Shown: positions 1-8,325, counted from the first letter of the stretch. The stretch is 64,000 nt of DNA from Terriglobia bacterium (GCA_020073215.1 JAIQFO010000002.1:1-64000); one strand, 5' to 3'. Program-made: numbers and translations. Notes: a model not told the origin generated them from the letters alone.

Positions 1-167
1 GCGACAAAATTGAAGAAAGCGGCCCAAATCACCGCAAACCTGGGGGTAAGCACGCGAGTGGACACCACCGTGGCGATGGAGTTGGCGGCATCGTGAAAGC
101 CATTGAGGAAGTCGAAAATCAGGGCGACGACAACGGTTATCGCGACCAGCAGGACGGCCGGGTTCAC
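1..167 (-). CDS. pit: PiT-family inorganic phosphate transporter, N-terminal part
   Basis: Only the first ~55 codons are in the window; the gene continues off the left edge. The translation starts VNPAVLLVAITVVVA and contains FDFLNGFHDAANSIAT, the signature of the first repeat of PiT (PF01384) low-affinity phosphate/cation symporters of the inner membrane. I chose the GTG at 167 because AAGGAG lies 9 nt upstream; the frame is open further up to a TTG at 223 that has no good ribosome binding site. It lies downstream of the DUF47/PhoU-like gene on the same strand, the usual pairing for PiT systems. Family assignment is firm despite truncation. Confidence 0.85.
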   Translation of the reverse strand, partial: MNPAVLLVAITVVVALIFDFLNGFHDAANSIATVVSTRVLTPRFAVIWAAFFNFV

Positions 168-218
168 CTGGGTTCGCTCCTTGGGGGCAGTGGCATCGGG
201 TTGGGGCTGTCAGATGTG

Positions 219-286
219 TCCAAGTGAGGTTCGTATCACTAATGTGCAAGTGAGATTCGTCGTATCAGAGTATCGCTTCAGCGATA
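219..286. repeat. Imperfect direct repeat plus small hairpin in the pit leader
   Basis: Two related ~22-nt stretches (CAAGTGAGGTTCG at 221 and CAAGTGAGATTCG at 247, each followed by GTATCA) lie between the DUF47 gene and pit. They are followed by a perfect hairpin TATCGC-TTCA-GCGATA at 271-286. The hairpin resembles the GCATCGCT/AGCGATGC repeat seen at 38.9 kb. Function unknown; it could attenuate or separate the two genes. Confidence 0.4.
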
Positions 287-343
287 CCGCAAACTCCCGG
301 AAAAAGACGCCCCTTCAGGGGCCCGGGCGTCGCGTCTCCCAAC

Positions 344-958
344 CTACGCACTCTTCAGCACGATCGCTTCCAACACGTTGGCCGCATCTTCGGCCTTGTC
401 GGTTGCGGTTTCGAGCACTTCATAGAGTTCTTTCATCTTGATCAACTGGATGGGATCTTTTTCGTATTCGAACAGCTCTCCAATCGCCTTGCGGCTGATT
501 TGATCGGCTTCATCCTCAAGCCGGTTGATCTCGTCGCAGTGCAGCATCACCTTGCCATCCTTCTCCAGCAGCGAGACGCCGCGCGCCAGCTCTTCGCTTT
601 GCAGCACGAGGATGCCCGCCAACTCCGCCGCCGCCGCTGTGGGCTGCGCGATCTTGTACATCACCAGGCGCGTCGCTGCCGTGTTCATGTAGTCCAGAAC
701 GTCGTCCAGCGACGAGGCCAGATGATGAATATCCTCGCGGTCGAAGGGCGTGATAAATGTCTGGTTCAGCTTGGTCATGATGGCGTGGATCGCCTTGTCG
801 CCCCTATGTTCGATGGCTTGCATCTCTTCGACGCGGATTTTCAGGTCGTGGGGATCTTCCAGAATGCTGCGCAACAGGCGCGCACCCTCATTCATGGCGC
901 TGGAAAGCTCGGCAAATAACTCAAAAAATTTGGTCTCGCGCGGAATAAGACGGATCAT
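344..958 (-). CDS. DUF47 / PhoU-like phosphate transport regulator
   Basis: This 204-residue all-helical protein opens MIRLIPRETKFFELF and belongs to the DUF47 family (TIGR00153, PF01865), related to PhoU. These cytosolic proteins are nearly always encoded next to PiT transporters and are thought to modulate them. The order on the minus strand is this gene and then pit, about 180 nt downstream, so a two-gene phosphate-uptake operon is likely. The full length is normal for the family (about 205-215 residues). The start ATG at 958 fits the conserved N-terminus. No enzymatic motif is expected or seen. Confidence 0.9.
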   Translation of the reverse strand: MIRLIPRETKFFELFAELSSAMNEGARLLRSILEDPHDLKIRVEEMQAIEHRGDKAIHAIMTKLNQTFITPFDREDIHHLASSLDDVLDYMNTAATRLVMYKIAQPTAAAAELAGILVLQSEELARGVSLLEKDGKVMLHCDEINRLEDEADQISRKAIGELFEYEKDPIQLIKMKELYEVLETATDKAEDAANVLEAIVLKSA

Positions 959-1057
959 GTCACCATTAGCTGTTCAAAGGTTGGGAACGGGCTACTATCT
1001 CACGTCAGGGAGTCGCCACGCAAGGCAACGGGGCGCGTGGCAGTGAGCTGCTTTGTT

Positions 1058-1079
1058 GAGACGCGGCTTGCCGCGTCTC
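1058..1079. repeat. Palindromic repeat, family A (GACGCGGC type)
   Basis: The arms GAGACGCGGC and GCCGCGTCTC form a near-perfect 10-bp stem with a TT centre. It lies just downstream of the winged-helix gene. A second copy (1617-1638) sits just upstream, so the gene is bracketed. Other copies are at 37.2, 44.0, 52.6 and 52.7 kb. Confidence 0.8.
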
Positions 1080-1109
1080 CGCCGGCCGCGATCAACCTTC
1101 AGACTTCGC

Positions 1110-1565
1110 TCAGTCTTCGGCGGGAGGCTTCGGGGTTCCCCGGGGATTTTCGGGATCCAACCCGGCCGCCGTCATGATGGCGCGTCCCAGTTCTTCGGGG
1201 GTAACGACGAATCCTTCGGCTGGCGGTTGGCTGCCGGCATCTTCTTCGGCCGTAGGCGCGACGAAACGATAGCCCCGGCCGACTACGGTTTGCAGGTACT
1301 GCGGCTCTCCGGCATCGTCGGCCAGGGCGCGGCGGATCTTGCGGATGGCGGTATTGATTCCCTGTTCGACGTCGACGAACACATCTTTGCTCCACAACTC
1401 GCTGGAGATCTGCTCGCGGGTAACCAGTTGTCCCCTCTTTTCAACCAGAAACATCAGCAATTGCAGCGGAAGGCCTTCCAGCCGAACCGGGATGCCACGG
1501 CGGCAGAGCTGAAAACGACCGTAATCCAGCTGGAAATCGTCGAAGCGAACCTTCTTCTCCGGCAC
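1110..1565 (-). CDS. Stand-alone winged-helix (OmpR/PhoB-type) transcriptional regulator
   Basis: This 151-residue protein is essentially one Trans_reg_C winged helix at residues ~7-103. The diagnostic strand LQTVVGRGYRF (91-101) forms the C-terminal beta-hairpin wing. There is no receiver domain in front and no membrane helix or sensor domain behind. The ~45-residue tail is Pro/Glu rich. Such receiver-less DNA-binding proteins (CadC/ToxR-like heads without the membrane part) are very common in Acidobacteria. It is probably a soluble DNA-binding regulator with unknown signal and targets. It is flanked by two copies of palindrome family A, so it is likely transcribed alone. Confidence 0.85.
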   Translation of the reverse strand: MPEKKVRFDDFQLDYGRFQLCRRGIPVRLEGLPLQLLMFLVEKRGQLVTREQISSELWSKDVFVDVEQGINTAIRKIRRALADDAGEPQYLQTVVGRGYRFVAPTAEEDAGSQPPAEGFVVTPEELGRAIMTAAGLDPENPRGTPKPPAED

Positions 1566-1616
1566 AGCACAACTCCTACGGCACTTGACCCACTAGAGCG
1601 GTTTCACTGCATAGGG

Positions 1617-1638
1617 GAGACGCGGCAAGCCGCGTCTC
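1617..1638. repeat. Palindromic repeat, family A
   Basis: GAGACGCGGC-AA-GCCGCGTCTC, the same stem as the copy at 1058 but with AA rather than TT at the centre, i.e. the reverse orientation of the same element. It is followed by TACG, as in several other copies. Confidence 0.8.
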
Positions 1639-1826
1639 TACGGGTTCAGAAATTCTGTTCTGCCGGGCTTGCCATGTCAAGCCCCCAGATCAATCTTCAG
1701 ACTGCTTCATAACAATTCAGACTGTCTCCATGGACGCGTCCGGCGATCGGGTGCAAAATCGCAACCATGATTTCCTCCCGTAGTGATTACAGCGAGTCGA
1801 AGTCAGTTCAAAACGGAGGTGATTCC

Positions 1827-2225
1827 ATGAGAACGAGCGAGTCAAAAGGTAGTGGACGATCTAGAGTCCCGGCATTCATCGCAATGCTGTGTGGCGCGAT
1901 TTTTACGATTTTGCTGCTCCCGGCCTATGGCCAACAGGAAGTTGATCCGACTTGGTATGACCCCTGGGCCGCGCCAACCGCGGCAGCCGTCCATCCCGCT
2001 CAACCACCCGCGGTGGTCCACTCTTCTCAAGCACCCGTAGCGACTCACCGGTATCAACAGACCATCAGGTCTATGTCGCCGGCTCCGGACGTCGTGAAGC
2101 TTCGCGGGAAGGACGCACGACTCGACCAAAGGCGTAAGAACGCTGCCCGCAAGAATGGTGAAGCGGAAATTACCCTCACTTCGCCCGCGGGTGCGTCTGG
2201 TCGTAAACGTTCATCACGTGCTTGA
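1827..2225 (+). CDS. Small secreted protein of unknown function
   Basis: About 132 residues. I chose the ATG at 1827 because AACGGAGGTGATT, a near-perfect Shine-Dalgarno sequence, precedes it by 6 nt; the frame is open 20 codons further up without such a site. Residues ~14-35 form a hydrophobic segment ending LLLPAYGQQ, which looks like a signal peptide with cleavage after AYG. The mature part is Pro/Ala/His-rich, then strongly basic ([19 protein letters not shown]). No family is recognised. Its 3' end overlaps the convergent xerC gene by about 50 bp, so the last ~16 codons are read on both strands. Confidence 0.55.
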   Translation: MRTSESKGSGRSRVPAFIAMLCGAIFTILLLPAYGQQEVDPTWYDPWAAPTAAAVHPAQPPAVVHSSQAPVATHRYQQTIRSMSPAPDVVKLRGKDARLDQRRKNAARKNGEAEITLTSPAGASGRKRSSRA

Positions 2226-3108
2226 CCGAGAGCTGGGTGTAGCGTTCGGTGGTCGCCAGGCGCTCATGGCCGAGCAACTCCTGGATGGCGCGCAGATCCG
2301 CTCCCTCTTCCAGCATGTGTGTGCCGAAGGCGTGACGGAGGGTGTGGGGATGAACCTCGGGTGACAGTCCCTTGGCGACGGCGATGCGCTTGATGATGCG
2401 TCCCACGCTGCGCGTGGTCAGGCGTCCGCCGCGCTGGTTGACGAGCAACGCCGGCATGCCTTTCTCCGGTTTCTTTTTGAGCGTCGCGAGCAGTTGTTGC
2501 CGCCAGGGCAGGTAGGTGGCTAGCGCCGCCAGCGCCGAGCCTCCAAATGGTACGTAGCGCTCCTTCTTCCCTTTGCCGCGAATCAGAATAGCTTCGTTGC
2601 TCAGGCTGATGTCGTCGAGATTGATGCCGACCAGTTCCGAGTTGCGAATGCCGCAGCCGTAGAGTAGTTCGAGCATCAGACGATCGCGCTCGGGAAACGA
2701 TGCCACCTCGGGCATCTTGCCGTCGAGCACGAAATTCATCTCCTCAATCGTCGGAACGCGCGGCAGTTTCTTCGGTAGCCGTGGCGTGGAAACGAGCTTC
2801 GCCGGATTTTGCTCAACCACGCCTTCCTGCCCGAGCCACCGGTACAGCGACCGTACCGCGGCCAGGGCGCGGGCGACCGAGGTCTTGCTCAAGCCTTTGT
2901 CGTAGAGATGCGAGAGGAAGCTGCGGATCGCAAAGTGGTCGATCTTCTCCCAACCGCGCGAACCGATATAGGCAGCAAAGTTGTCGAGATCTCCGGTGTA
3001 GGCCTTGATTGTGTGGGCGGAGGCGTTGCGCTCCCGCAGGTGGCGGAGGAAATCGTCAGTGGCGCGTTCGACGATGGTGCGAGGCTGCTCCCTTTTGTCA
3101 GTCTTCAT
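2176..3108 (-). CDS. xerC: Tyrosine site-specific recombinase XerC
   Basis: This 310-residue cytosolic tyrosine recombinase has an N-terminal SAM-like core-binding domain (~15-95) and a C-terminal catalytic domain (~115-305). The catalytic set is visible: R155 (CGIRNSEL), K179 (RGKGKKER), H255 and R258 ([10 protein letters not shown]), H281 (LGHERL) and Y290 (TTERYTQ). The tail [10 protein letters not shown] is typical of XerC. With XerD it would resolve chromosome dimers at dif. A second Xer gene follows at once upstream on the same strand, separated by a palindromic repeat. The 3' end overlaps the convergent small secreted protein gene. No dif-like site was identified by eye. Confidence 0.9.
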   Translation of the reverse strand: MKTDKREQPRTIVERATDDFLRHLRERNASAHTIKAYTGDLDNFAAYIGSRGWEKIDHFAIRSFLSHLYDKGLSKTSVARALAAVRSLYRWLGQEGVVEQNPAKLVSTPRLPKKLPRVPTIEEMNFVLDGKMPEVASFPERDRLMLELLYGCGIRNSELVGINLDDISLSNEAILIRGKGKKERYVPFGGSALAALATYLPWRQQLLATLKKKPEKGMPALLVNQRGGRLTTRSVGRIIKRIAVAKGLSPEVHPHTLRHAFGTHMLEEGADLRAIQELLGHERLATTERYTQLSVKHVMNVYDQTHPRAK

Positions 3109-3117
3109 ACGGATCTG

Positions 3118-3242
3118 GATTCACCACAGAGTCACAGAGGAGTGCGAATTCATGGTTTTCTCTCCGTGGCAGAGACGTTGACTCGCGATTGAACAAACAA
3201 GAAAAGTTCTTCTCTGTGTCTCTGTGACTCTGTGGTGAATTC
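3118..3242. repeat. Long inverted repeat between the two xer genes (CACAGAGTCACAGAG type)
   Basis: The left arm ATTCACCACAGAGTCACAGAG (from ~3119) is matched by the right arm CTCTGTGACTCTGTGGTGAAT (ending ~3241), with about 80 nt between them. The arms could pair over about 20 bp. It fills the whole gap between xerD (stop at 3241) and xerC (start at 3108). It may be a mobile intergenic repeat; it is not an obvious dif site. Confidence 0.75.
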
Positions 3243-4164
3243 ATGACCTAGCCTTGGCTCGCGGATGATGTTTCGCGTACACGCTCTTCAACCGGTCGAG
3301 CGCGACGTGGGTATAAATCTGCGTGGTCGAAATGTCGGAATGGCCGAGGATGCTCTGCACGGTCCTCAGGTCGGCGCCGTTCTCCACCATGTGTGTCGCG
3401 CAGGAGTGCCGCAGCATGTGCGGACTGGCATGGCGTCCTGCCGCGAGACCTGCTTTCCCAACCAACTGCCAGACACGCTGACGGGTGAGGCGGCGGCCTC
3501 CAGTGCCCAAGAATAAGAGCGGAGAAGCTCTTGTTTTAGCAATCACTTCCCTGCTTTCCTTCAAGTATTTCTCTAATGCATGCTGGGCTGGCACTCCGAG
3601 CGGCACCATGCGCTCTTTGTCGCCCTTGCCGCGTACCAGGATATATCCCATCTCCAGCTTCAGGTCTTCGAGACGCGCGTCCGCAACTTCGGAAACGCGC
3701 ACGCCCCCGGCGTAGAGAAGTTCGAGCATGGCGCGATCGCGGAGCCGAAGCGCCTGGCCCCGAGCGGTTTCGTGTCGCGGCGGGGCTTCGGCCAGCATGG
3801 CCCCGACTTCGGCGTGGCTCAGCGCCTTCGGCAGCACCTTCCACTGTTTCGGCAGGTCGATGTTCAGGGTCGGGTCTTTGTCGATCTTTCCGTCGAGCAA
3901 CAAGTGCCGGTATAGATGCCGGATGGCGGAAAGCTTCCGTCCTACGGAACGGCCGTCGAGCCCGTTTGAAAATAATTCCTGGATGTATTCGCGGACGTCT
4001 TCGCGCCTCGCTCCGGTCAAATTCTGCTTGCGGTTTTCCAAGAACCCCGCAAACTGCGCCAGGTCGCAGGTGTAAGCCGCAATCGTCAACTTCGCCGACC
4101 CGCGCTCGACTCGCAGATAGTCCAGGAAAGCGGAGAGCGTGCCGAAATCGGCTGGTGACGCCAT
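3241..4164 (-). CDS. xerD: Tyrosine site-specific recombinase XerD
   Basis: Starting at the ATG at 4164 (MASPADFGTL) the protein has 307 residues, the normal XerD length; the frame runs 58 codons further upstream without similarity. Catalytic residues are R156 (AGGVRVSEV), K180 (RGKGDKER), H249 and R252 (PHMLRHSCATH), H275 (LGHSDIST) and Y284 (TQIYTHV). The tail HHPRAKARS and the ILGHSDISTTQIYTHV block match XerD better than XerC. Its partner xerC lies directly downstream. Together they are expected to form the XerCD dimer-resolution recombinase. Confidence 0.9.
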   Translation of the reverse strand: MASPADFGTLSAFLDYLRVERGSAKLTIAAYTCDLAQFAGFLENRKQNLTGARREDVREYIQELFSNGLDGRSVGRKLSAIRHLYRHLLLDGKIDKDPTLNIDLPKQWKVLPKALSHAEVGAMLAEAPPRHETARGQALRLRDRAMLELLYAGGVRVSEVADARLEDLKLEMGYILVRGKGDKERMVPLGVPAQHALEKYLKESREVIAKTRASPLLFLGTGGRRLTRQRVWQLVGKAGLAAGRHASPHMLRHSCATHMVENGADLRTVQSILGHSDISTTQIYTHVALDRLKSVYAKHHPRAKARS

Positions 4165-4417
4165 GGAACCAGTATGGAATGGGAAGGCAAGTCCGCAAAG
4201 TACCGCGCGGGGTGCTGCAAACTTCTCGCCGTCGAGGCAACCAAACGCAACGTTCACTCTCTGCTTGACTCGCGTGCGACACAGCCCATAAAATCCCTGG
4301 ATTCGTTGTTCCCCCCTGCATTCGAAGGCAACGATCACGGTGATCAGCGACGGGGTCCCAGGGCGGTCGCGCGGTCACGAAGTGGGTCCAGAAACGCCTA
4401 TCTAGGAGGAAATCAGA

Positions 4418-5455
4418 ATGAAGCGAATCGTGTTGTGCCTACTGCTGTTGCCGCTCTGCCTGGCTCTCAGCCCTTCGGCGTGGGCGTCATGGGGGAGCTT
4501 TATCTCCACCGGAACCGGCACCGGAGTTGGAGTTCCGACTTGTGCCCACGTTTCGACGGACCACGTCGTCTGTGCCGTGCGGAGCGGCAAGGCGGCGATG
4601 ATGGTGAACGAGTTCAACGGGACAGCATGGGGAACAACGTGGACGAGCCTGGTAGGGGCCATCAGTTCCGACCCTAGTTGTACGAGCGATGGCGCCGGCA
4701 AAGTGATCTGCGCCGCGACGGCAACCAATGGCAACTTGCTGTGGTCGATTTTCAACGGCACGACCTGGAGCACTCCGGCGTTGGTTAGCGCGGCGCTGTA
4801 TTCGGCTCCGAGTTGTGCGCAGTACACCACGGGTCAGGTGCTCTGCGTCGCACGAAACGTCTCCGGCGGCCTGGCCTGGTCCGTCTACAACGGCACCAGT
4901 TGGAAGGCGTTTGCCAACCTCGCAACTGCAACCGAGTCTGCGCCGAGCTGTACCACTGACAATAATAACGGCGTGATTTGCGGAGTCTTCACCACCGCCA
5001 GTGCCACGTTGGTGAATCGCTACGCGGGGGGCGCATGGAAAGGGTTCCTGAATCTCGCCGGGATCGCCACCAGCGTTCCCGATTGCACGTCTATGAATTC
5101 GGCTGGGAATGTCGTGTGCTTCGCGGAAGGAATCAACAATGGAGTATACGGAACCCGTTTCAACGGAGGAGCCTGGATGCTGAGTAGCTGGAGCCCGTAT
5201 AGCGGGATTGGCGGCAGCGTTATCGCTAACGCCAGTTGCACAAGCCAGTCTGCCGGCCTGCTGGTCTGCGGAGTCATGGGCACCACCGACAATGCCTTTT
5301 GGAGCGACGTGTATAACGGATCGAACTGGTCGGGATGGTCGAAGGTTGGCGGGCTCGGAATGAATTCGCCCGCTTGTGCGCCCTTAGGCACGGGCCAGGT
5401 GGTCTGCGTGGTTCTTGGCATCAACAACAAGCTGACGAGCGTGGTTGGGCCATAA
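4418..5455 (+). CDS. Secreted seven-repeat beta-propeller (PLL-lectin-like)
   Basis: 345 residues with a clear Sec signal peptide (MKRIVLCLLLLPLCLALSPS, cleavage probably after AWA). The rest is seven repeats of about 45-50 residues, each with the pattern S-x-P-[ST]-C-x(7-9)-V-x-C followed by FNG-x-x-W. This suggests a seven-bladed propeller like the PLL/fucose-lectin group, each blade carrying its own cysteine pair, probably a disulfide. AGGAGG lies 8 nt before the ATG, and a strong terminator follows, so the gene is a single unit. Sugar binding is inference from the fold; the surface-binding ligand is unknown. Confidence 0.65.
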   Translation: MKRIVLCLLLLPLCLALSPSAWASWGSFISTGTGTGVGVPTCAHVSTDHVVCAVRSGKAAMMVNEFNGTAWGTTWTSLVGAISSDPSCTSDGAGKVICAATATNGNLLWSIFNGTTWSTPALVSAALYSAPSCAQYTTGQVLCVARNVSGGLAWSVYNGTSWKAFANLATATESAPSCTTDNNNGVICGVFTTASATLVNRYAGGAWKGFLNLAGIATSVPDCTSMNSAGNVVCFAEGINNGVYGTRFNGGAWMLSSWSPYSGIGGSVIANASCTSQSAGLLVCGVMGTTDNAFWSDVYNGSNWSGWSKVGGLGMNSPACAPLGTGQVVCVVLGINNKLTSVVGP

Positions 5456-5483
5456 GCTCGAACCTGCTCCGCTTCTCTGATAG

Positions 5484-5516
5484 CGGCCTTCCCTCAGCGG
5501 AAGGCCGTTGGTCTTT
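5484..5516 (+). terminator. Rho-independent terminator after the propeller gene
   Basis: CGGCCTTCC-CTCAGC-GGAAGGCCG forms a perfect 9-bp stem, followed by TTGGTCTTT. It begins 29 nt after the stop codon at 5455. Confidence 0.75.
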
Positions 5517-5558
5517 AGGACCAGCGGCCGACTGGCTGCCAGGAGCGGCTAATCAACG

Positions 5559-6350
5559 CTACCACCCGGTGACAAACAATCTGCGCGCGCCACGCAGGCC
5601 ACACTTCTGATACTTGTCGTAAGCAACAGCGGTGCGTTCGCGGATGTGCTCATTGGTTTCTCCGGCAATCCAACCATCGAGCGCGCTCTTCAGGGTATAG
5701 GCCTCGGGAGCCATCAGGTTGGTTGTCCACAACAGCGGATACGCTCCCGCGGTACGGAGGGCGTCACCAAAATACTGCTTGCTGGCACACGCCAGAATGA
5801 TCGCGTCACGATGAATATCATTCTTCTTGCGCGGGACGAGGGGCAACTGAAAATCCATGAGGCCATCGTGTCCTACGTACGCCACAAGATTCGAACCACC
5901 TCGCACCGTGAGAGTCCCTGCCGGCGACGCGGGCAGAGCGATTCTTTCCGGACTTGCCCCGGCTGCAGCATCGAAGAAATCGAAGATGGCCTGGCGTATC
6001 TCGTCGCCTCGATAGGCGTCGGCCACAAGATACACCTCGGCCCTGCGATGTTTGAACACGCACCGTTCCAAGATTTCCGGCTTCGGCTTCTGCACACAAC
6101 TTAGCAACGCCCAATCGGAACTGCGAGCAAAGAAAGTCCTCACTCCCGCCGCAGCGCCCCAATACAGGTTGCGAGCTGGATCCAATCCATTCCCCAATCG
6201 TGGGGGAACAGGGACGATGCCCTGGTGTTCATTGTCAGCGAGGGCAACGAACACGTGGACCGTGCGTGCCGGCGGATTCTGCGACACCGCAGAGTTCAGG
6301 TAGAAGCAAAGACATAGAAGCGCCAGCGAACCGTGAGTAAACTTTCTCAC
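5559..6350 (-). CDS. Secreted protein with caspase-like His/Cys motifs, function unknown
   Basis: 263 residues with a signal peptide (hydrophobic ~8-22, cleavage near SAVSQ). No family is recognised with certainty. The pattern resembles clan CD cysteine peptidases (caspase/gingipain fold): a hydrophobic strand ending in LVAYVGHDG, then about 25 residues later a second strand AIILACAS, the usual places of the catalytic His and Cys. It is followed by PLLWTTNLMAPEAYTL. This is inference from the motif layout only; the usual HG is here GHDG. The GTG start overlaps the stop of the upstream DUF72 gene by 4 nt (GTGA), so the two are probably translationally coupled. Confidence 0.6.
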   Translation of the reverse strand: MRKFTHGSLALLCLCFYLNSAVSQNPPARTVHVFVALADNEHQGIVPVPPRLGNGLDPARNLYWGAAAGVRTFFARSSDWALLSCVQKPKPEILERCVFKHRRAEVYLVADAYRGDEIRQAIFDFFDAAAGASPERIALPASPAGTLTVRGGSNLVAYVGHDGLMDFQLPLVPRKKNDIHRDAIILACASKQYFGDALRTAGAYPLLWTTNLMAPEAYTLKSALDGWIAGETNEHIRERTAVAYDKYQKCGLRGARRLFVTGW

Positions 6351-7063
6351 CGATTGCTCACTTCCCGAAAAATCTCCACCGCGTAGAGCACGCCCTCCGG
6401 CGTCTCTTCGTGTTTGAAGTAGGCGAAGACATCGCGCCCGGCGGCCAGATGTTCCTGGATGCGCGCGACCATCGCCTGTCGCTCTTCCCGCGTGTATGTG
6501 GGCTTGCGGTAGCGGTAGTAGGCATAGTCGGCAGTAACGACGTCGGGAGTATCACGCTCTTCGGTCTCGGCCACACAGAGCGCAATGTTTCGCTCGCGCA
6601 GCGCGTTCCAGGTGGCATCAATGAACCACGATTCATGGCGGAACTCGAACGCCGCGCGCACGGTTCGCGGCAAGCTTTTCAGAAACTCCGCAAGCACGGC
6701 CTGATCCGCTTTGAAATTCGGGGGCAGCTGAAATAGCAGCGGGCCCAGTCGCTGGGCGCGCTCCAACGCTTCCAGGGTGCCGAGAAAGCGCTGCAGGAAT
6801 TCTTCCGCACCTTTCAACCGCTTGATGTGCGTGAGCACCTGGTGCGCCTTGATGGCGAAACGAAAATGCGCGGGCGTTTCGGCGATCCAGTTCTGGACGG
6901 TGGTCTCTTTTACCAACTGGCGGAAGGTGTAGTTGACCTCGACGGCATTCAGTTTCGAGGCGTAGAAGTTCAGAAACTTCTTCTGCGCAAGCTTCTCGGG
7001 ATAAAAGGCGGGCTTCCAGGTCGGATACGCCCAACCGGAAGTACCCACGTAGAGATGAGCCAT
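6347..7063 (-). CDS. DUF72 family protein (YecE-like)
   Basis: From the ATG at 7063 (MAHLYVGTSGWAYPTW) the protein is 238 residues, the usual size for DUF72 (PF01904, TIM-barrel fold, biochemical role unproven). Hallmarks are the opening YVGTSGW, the NAVEVNYTF strand, FRFAIKAH and the EFRHESWF block. Upstream sequence open in this frame belongs to a palindromic repeat (7088-7142), so the longer start is unlikely. It sits between the LigD-polymerase gene and the secreted caspase-like gene, all on the minus strand. DUF72 genes are often found near DNA-repair genes, which fits the LigD neighbour. Confidence 0.88.
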   Translation of the reverse strand: MAHLYVGTSGWAYPTWKPAFYPEKLAQKKFLNFYASKLNAVEVNYTFRQLVKETTVQNWIAETPAHFRFAIKAHQVLTHIKRLKGAEEFLQRFLGTLEALERAQRLGPLLFQLPPNFKADQAVLAEFLKSLPRTVRAAFEFRHESWFIDATWNALRERNIALCVAETEERDTPDVVTADYAYYRYRKPTYTREERQAMVARIQEHLAAGRDVFAYFKHEETPEGVLYAVEIFREVSNR

Positions 7064-7087
7064 ATCAGCCGGGATTATAAATCCCCT

Positions 7088-7142
7088 GTGTGGGGACGGG
7101 GCTTTGCCCCGTCCAAGCGGGGCAGAGCCCCGCTTCCACACC
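7088..7142. repeat. Palindromic repeat, family C (GGACGGGGC type), double hairpin
   Basis: Two adjacent hairpins, GGACGGGGC/GCCCCGTCC and GCGGGGC/GCCCCGC, are enclosed by outer arms GTGTGG and CCACAC. The element fills the gap between the LigD-polymerase and DUF72 genes. Related copies are at 14.97, 35.7 and 36.5 kb. Confidence 0.75.
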
Positions 7143-7144
7143 GG

Positions 7145-8176
7145 CTATCTTTTCGTCGTTTTCTTCGTGGTCTTCGGGTGCTTCCGCGGTGCGGCCCGGA
7201 CGGCGATGCTAACGGCTTCCTTCTCTTCGGACTCGGCCGCCAGTCCCGCCAGTTGCGGGAGCTTCTGCGTCAATTTCTGCACGGGCTCGAACAGGTCGCC
7301 CATCTTCTCCACACGCGCGAGCACGTCTTTTGCCTCAAATACCAGCCGCGCAGCATCTTTTTTCTTCAGCGCCTGCTCGACTTCCTCCCAGGTAACCGGC
7401 GTCGACACCGTCGGATGCTCGCGCGCCCGAAGCGAGTACACCGAGATCGTTGTTTTGTGTTCATCGTTCTGGCTCCAGTCGACGAACACTTTGTCGGTGC
7501 GCACCGCCTTTTTCATGTCCGAGACAACCAGTTCGGGATGCTCCTGCTCCAGCAGACGCGCCACCGCGTGGGCAAAGGACTTCGTCTCGTCGTAACTGGT
7601 CTTCGTAGGCAGTGTTGCTGAGTTCAATGGGACATAGATCTGCAGACCCTTGGAGCCGGAGGTTTTCGGAAAACTCCGCAGCCCGAAATGATCGAAAATC
7701 TCGCGCACCCAAAGGCCTACCTGGGCGCACTCGACGATGTTCGCCGGAGGGCCGGGGTCAAGATCAAACACGATCATGGTCGGGGTTGCGATATCGGCGG
7801 CCAGGGAGAGCGAAGGGTGCAGTTCGATGGACGCGAGGTTCGCGATCCACACCAGGCTGGGCAAATCGTCCGCGAGAATGAAGTGGATGGTGCGGCGGTT
7901 GCTCCCGCTCCAGATGGGGGCGGTCTTGACCCAATCGGGGCGATGCATGGGCGCGTTCTTTTCAAAAAAATATTCCTGGTCGCTGCCTACGCCGCCGGGA
8001 TAGCGCTTCATGGTGAGCGGCCGGCCTGCGAGGTGGGGCACGAGCGCGGGCGCGATGCGGGCGTAGAAATCCACCACCTGCCCCTTGGTGAACCCGCTGG
8101 CGGGGTAGAGGACCTTCTCCAGGTTTGTGAGCTTGAGTTTGCGGCCCTGCACTTCGACGATGGTGGGAACGGACAT
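7145..8176 (-). CDS. LigD-type DNA repair polymerase/primase
   Basis: 343 residues matching the polymerase domain of LigD (TIGR02778, archaeo-eukaryotic primase fold). The opening LKLTNLEKVLYP, SIELHPSLS (H120) and the metal-binding FDLDPGP (D138, D140) are conserved, as is KTSGSKGLQIYVPL. The last ~70 residues are a charged, low-complexity tail ending in a Lys/Thr-rich stretch. In non-homologous end joining this polymerase fills or trims ends with a ligase and Ku. Here it is a stand-alone gene, with no ligase domain and no Ku gene in the window. It probably forms an operon with the downstream DUF72 gene. Confidence 0.88.
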   Translation of the reverse strand: MSVPTIVEVQGRKLKLTNLEKVLYPASGFTKGQVVDFYARIAPALVPHLAGRPLTMKRYPGGVGSDQEYFFEKNAPMHRPDWVKTAPIWSGSNRRTIHFILADDLPSLVWIANLASIELHPSLSLAADIATPTMIVFDLDPGPPANIVECAQVGLWVREIFDHFGLRSFPKTSGSKGLQIYVPLNSATLPTKTSYDETKSFAHAVARLLEQEHPELVVSDMKKAVRTDKVFVDWSQNDEHKTTISVYSLRAREHPTVSTPVTWEEVEQALKKKDAARLVFEAKDVLARVEKMGDLFEPVQKLTQKLPQLAGLAAESEEKEAVSIAVRAAPRKHPKTTKKTTKR

Positions 8177-8278
8177 GGCTCGTGGTTGAGGAGAGGTCTA
8201 GTATAGTGTCCCGCGTTCAAGGAAGGGGTTTCCATGCCGGCTTCGCGTCGCGATTTTGTTTATTGTGATGCCATTCCG

Positions 8279-8305
8279 TTATGACTATAATGACCATAAT
8301 GACCA
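8279..8305 (+). promoter_or_regulatory. Three tandem 9-bp repeats before the toxin-antitoxin operon
   Basis: TTATGACTA, TAATGACCA and TAATGACCA follow one another without a gap, ending 20 nt before the antitoxin ATG at 8326. Phd/VapB-type antitoxins repress their own operons by binding repeated sites here, so this is a likely operator. Its AT-richness stands out in this genome. Confidence 0.55.
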
Positions 8306-8325
8306 CTTTACGGGAAGGACTGGTT

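Noticed and set aside
3118-3242. dif site between xerC and xerD
   Set aside because: The inverted repeat is too long and lacks the 11-6-11 layout of dif.
3536-4378. 280-codon ORF in another frame of xerD
   Set aside because: Arg/Pro-rich shadow of the real gene.
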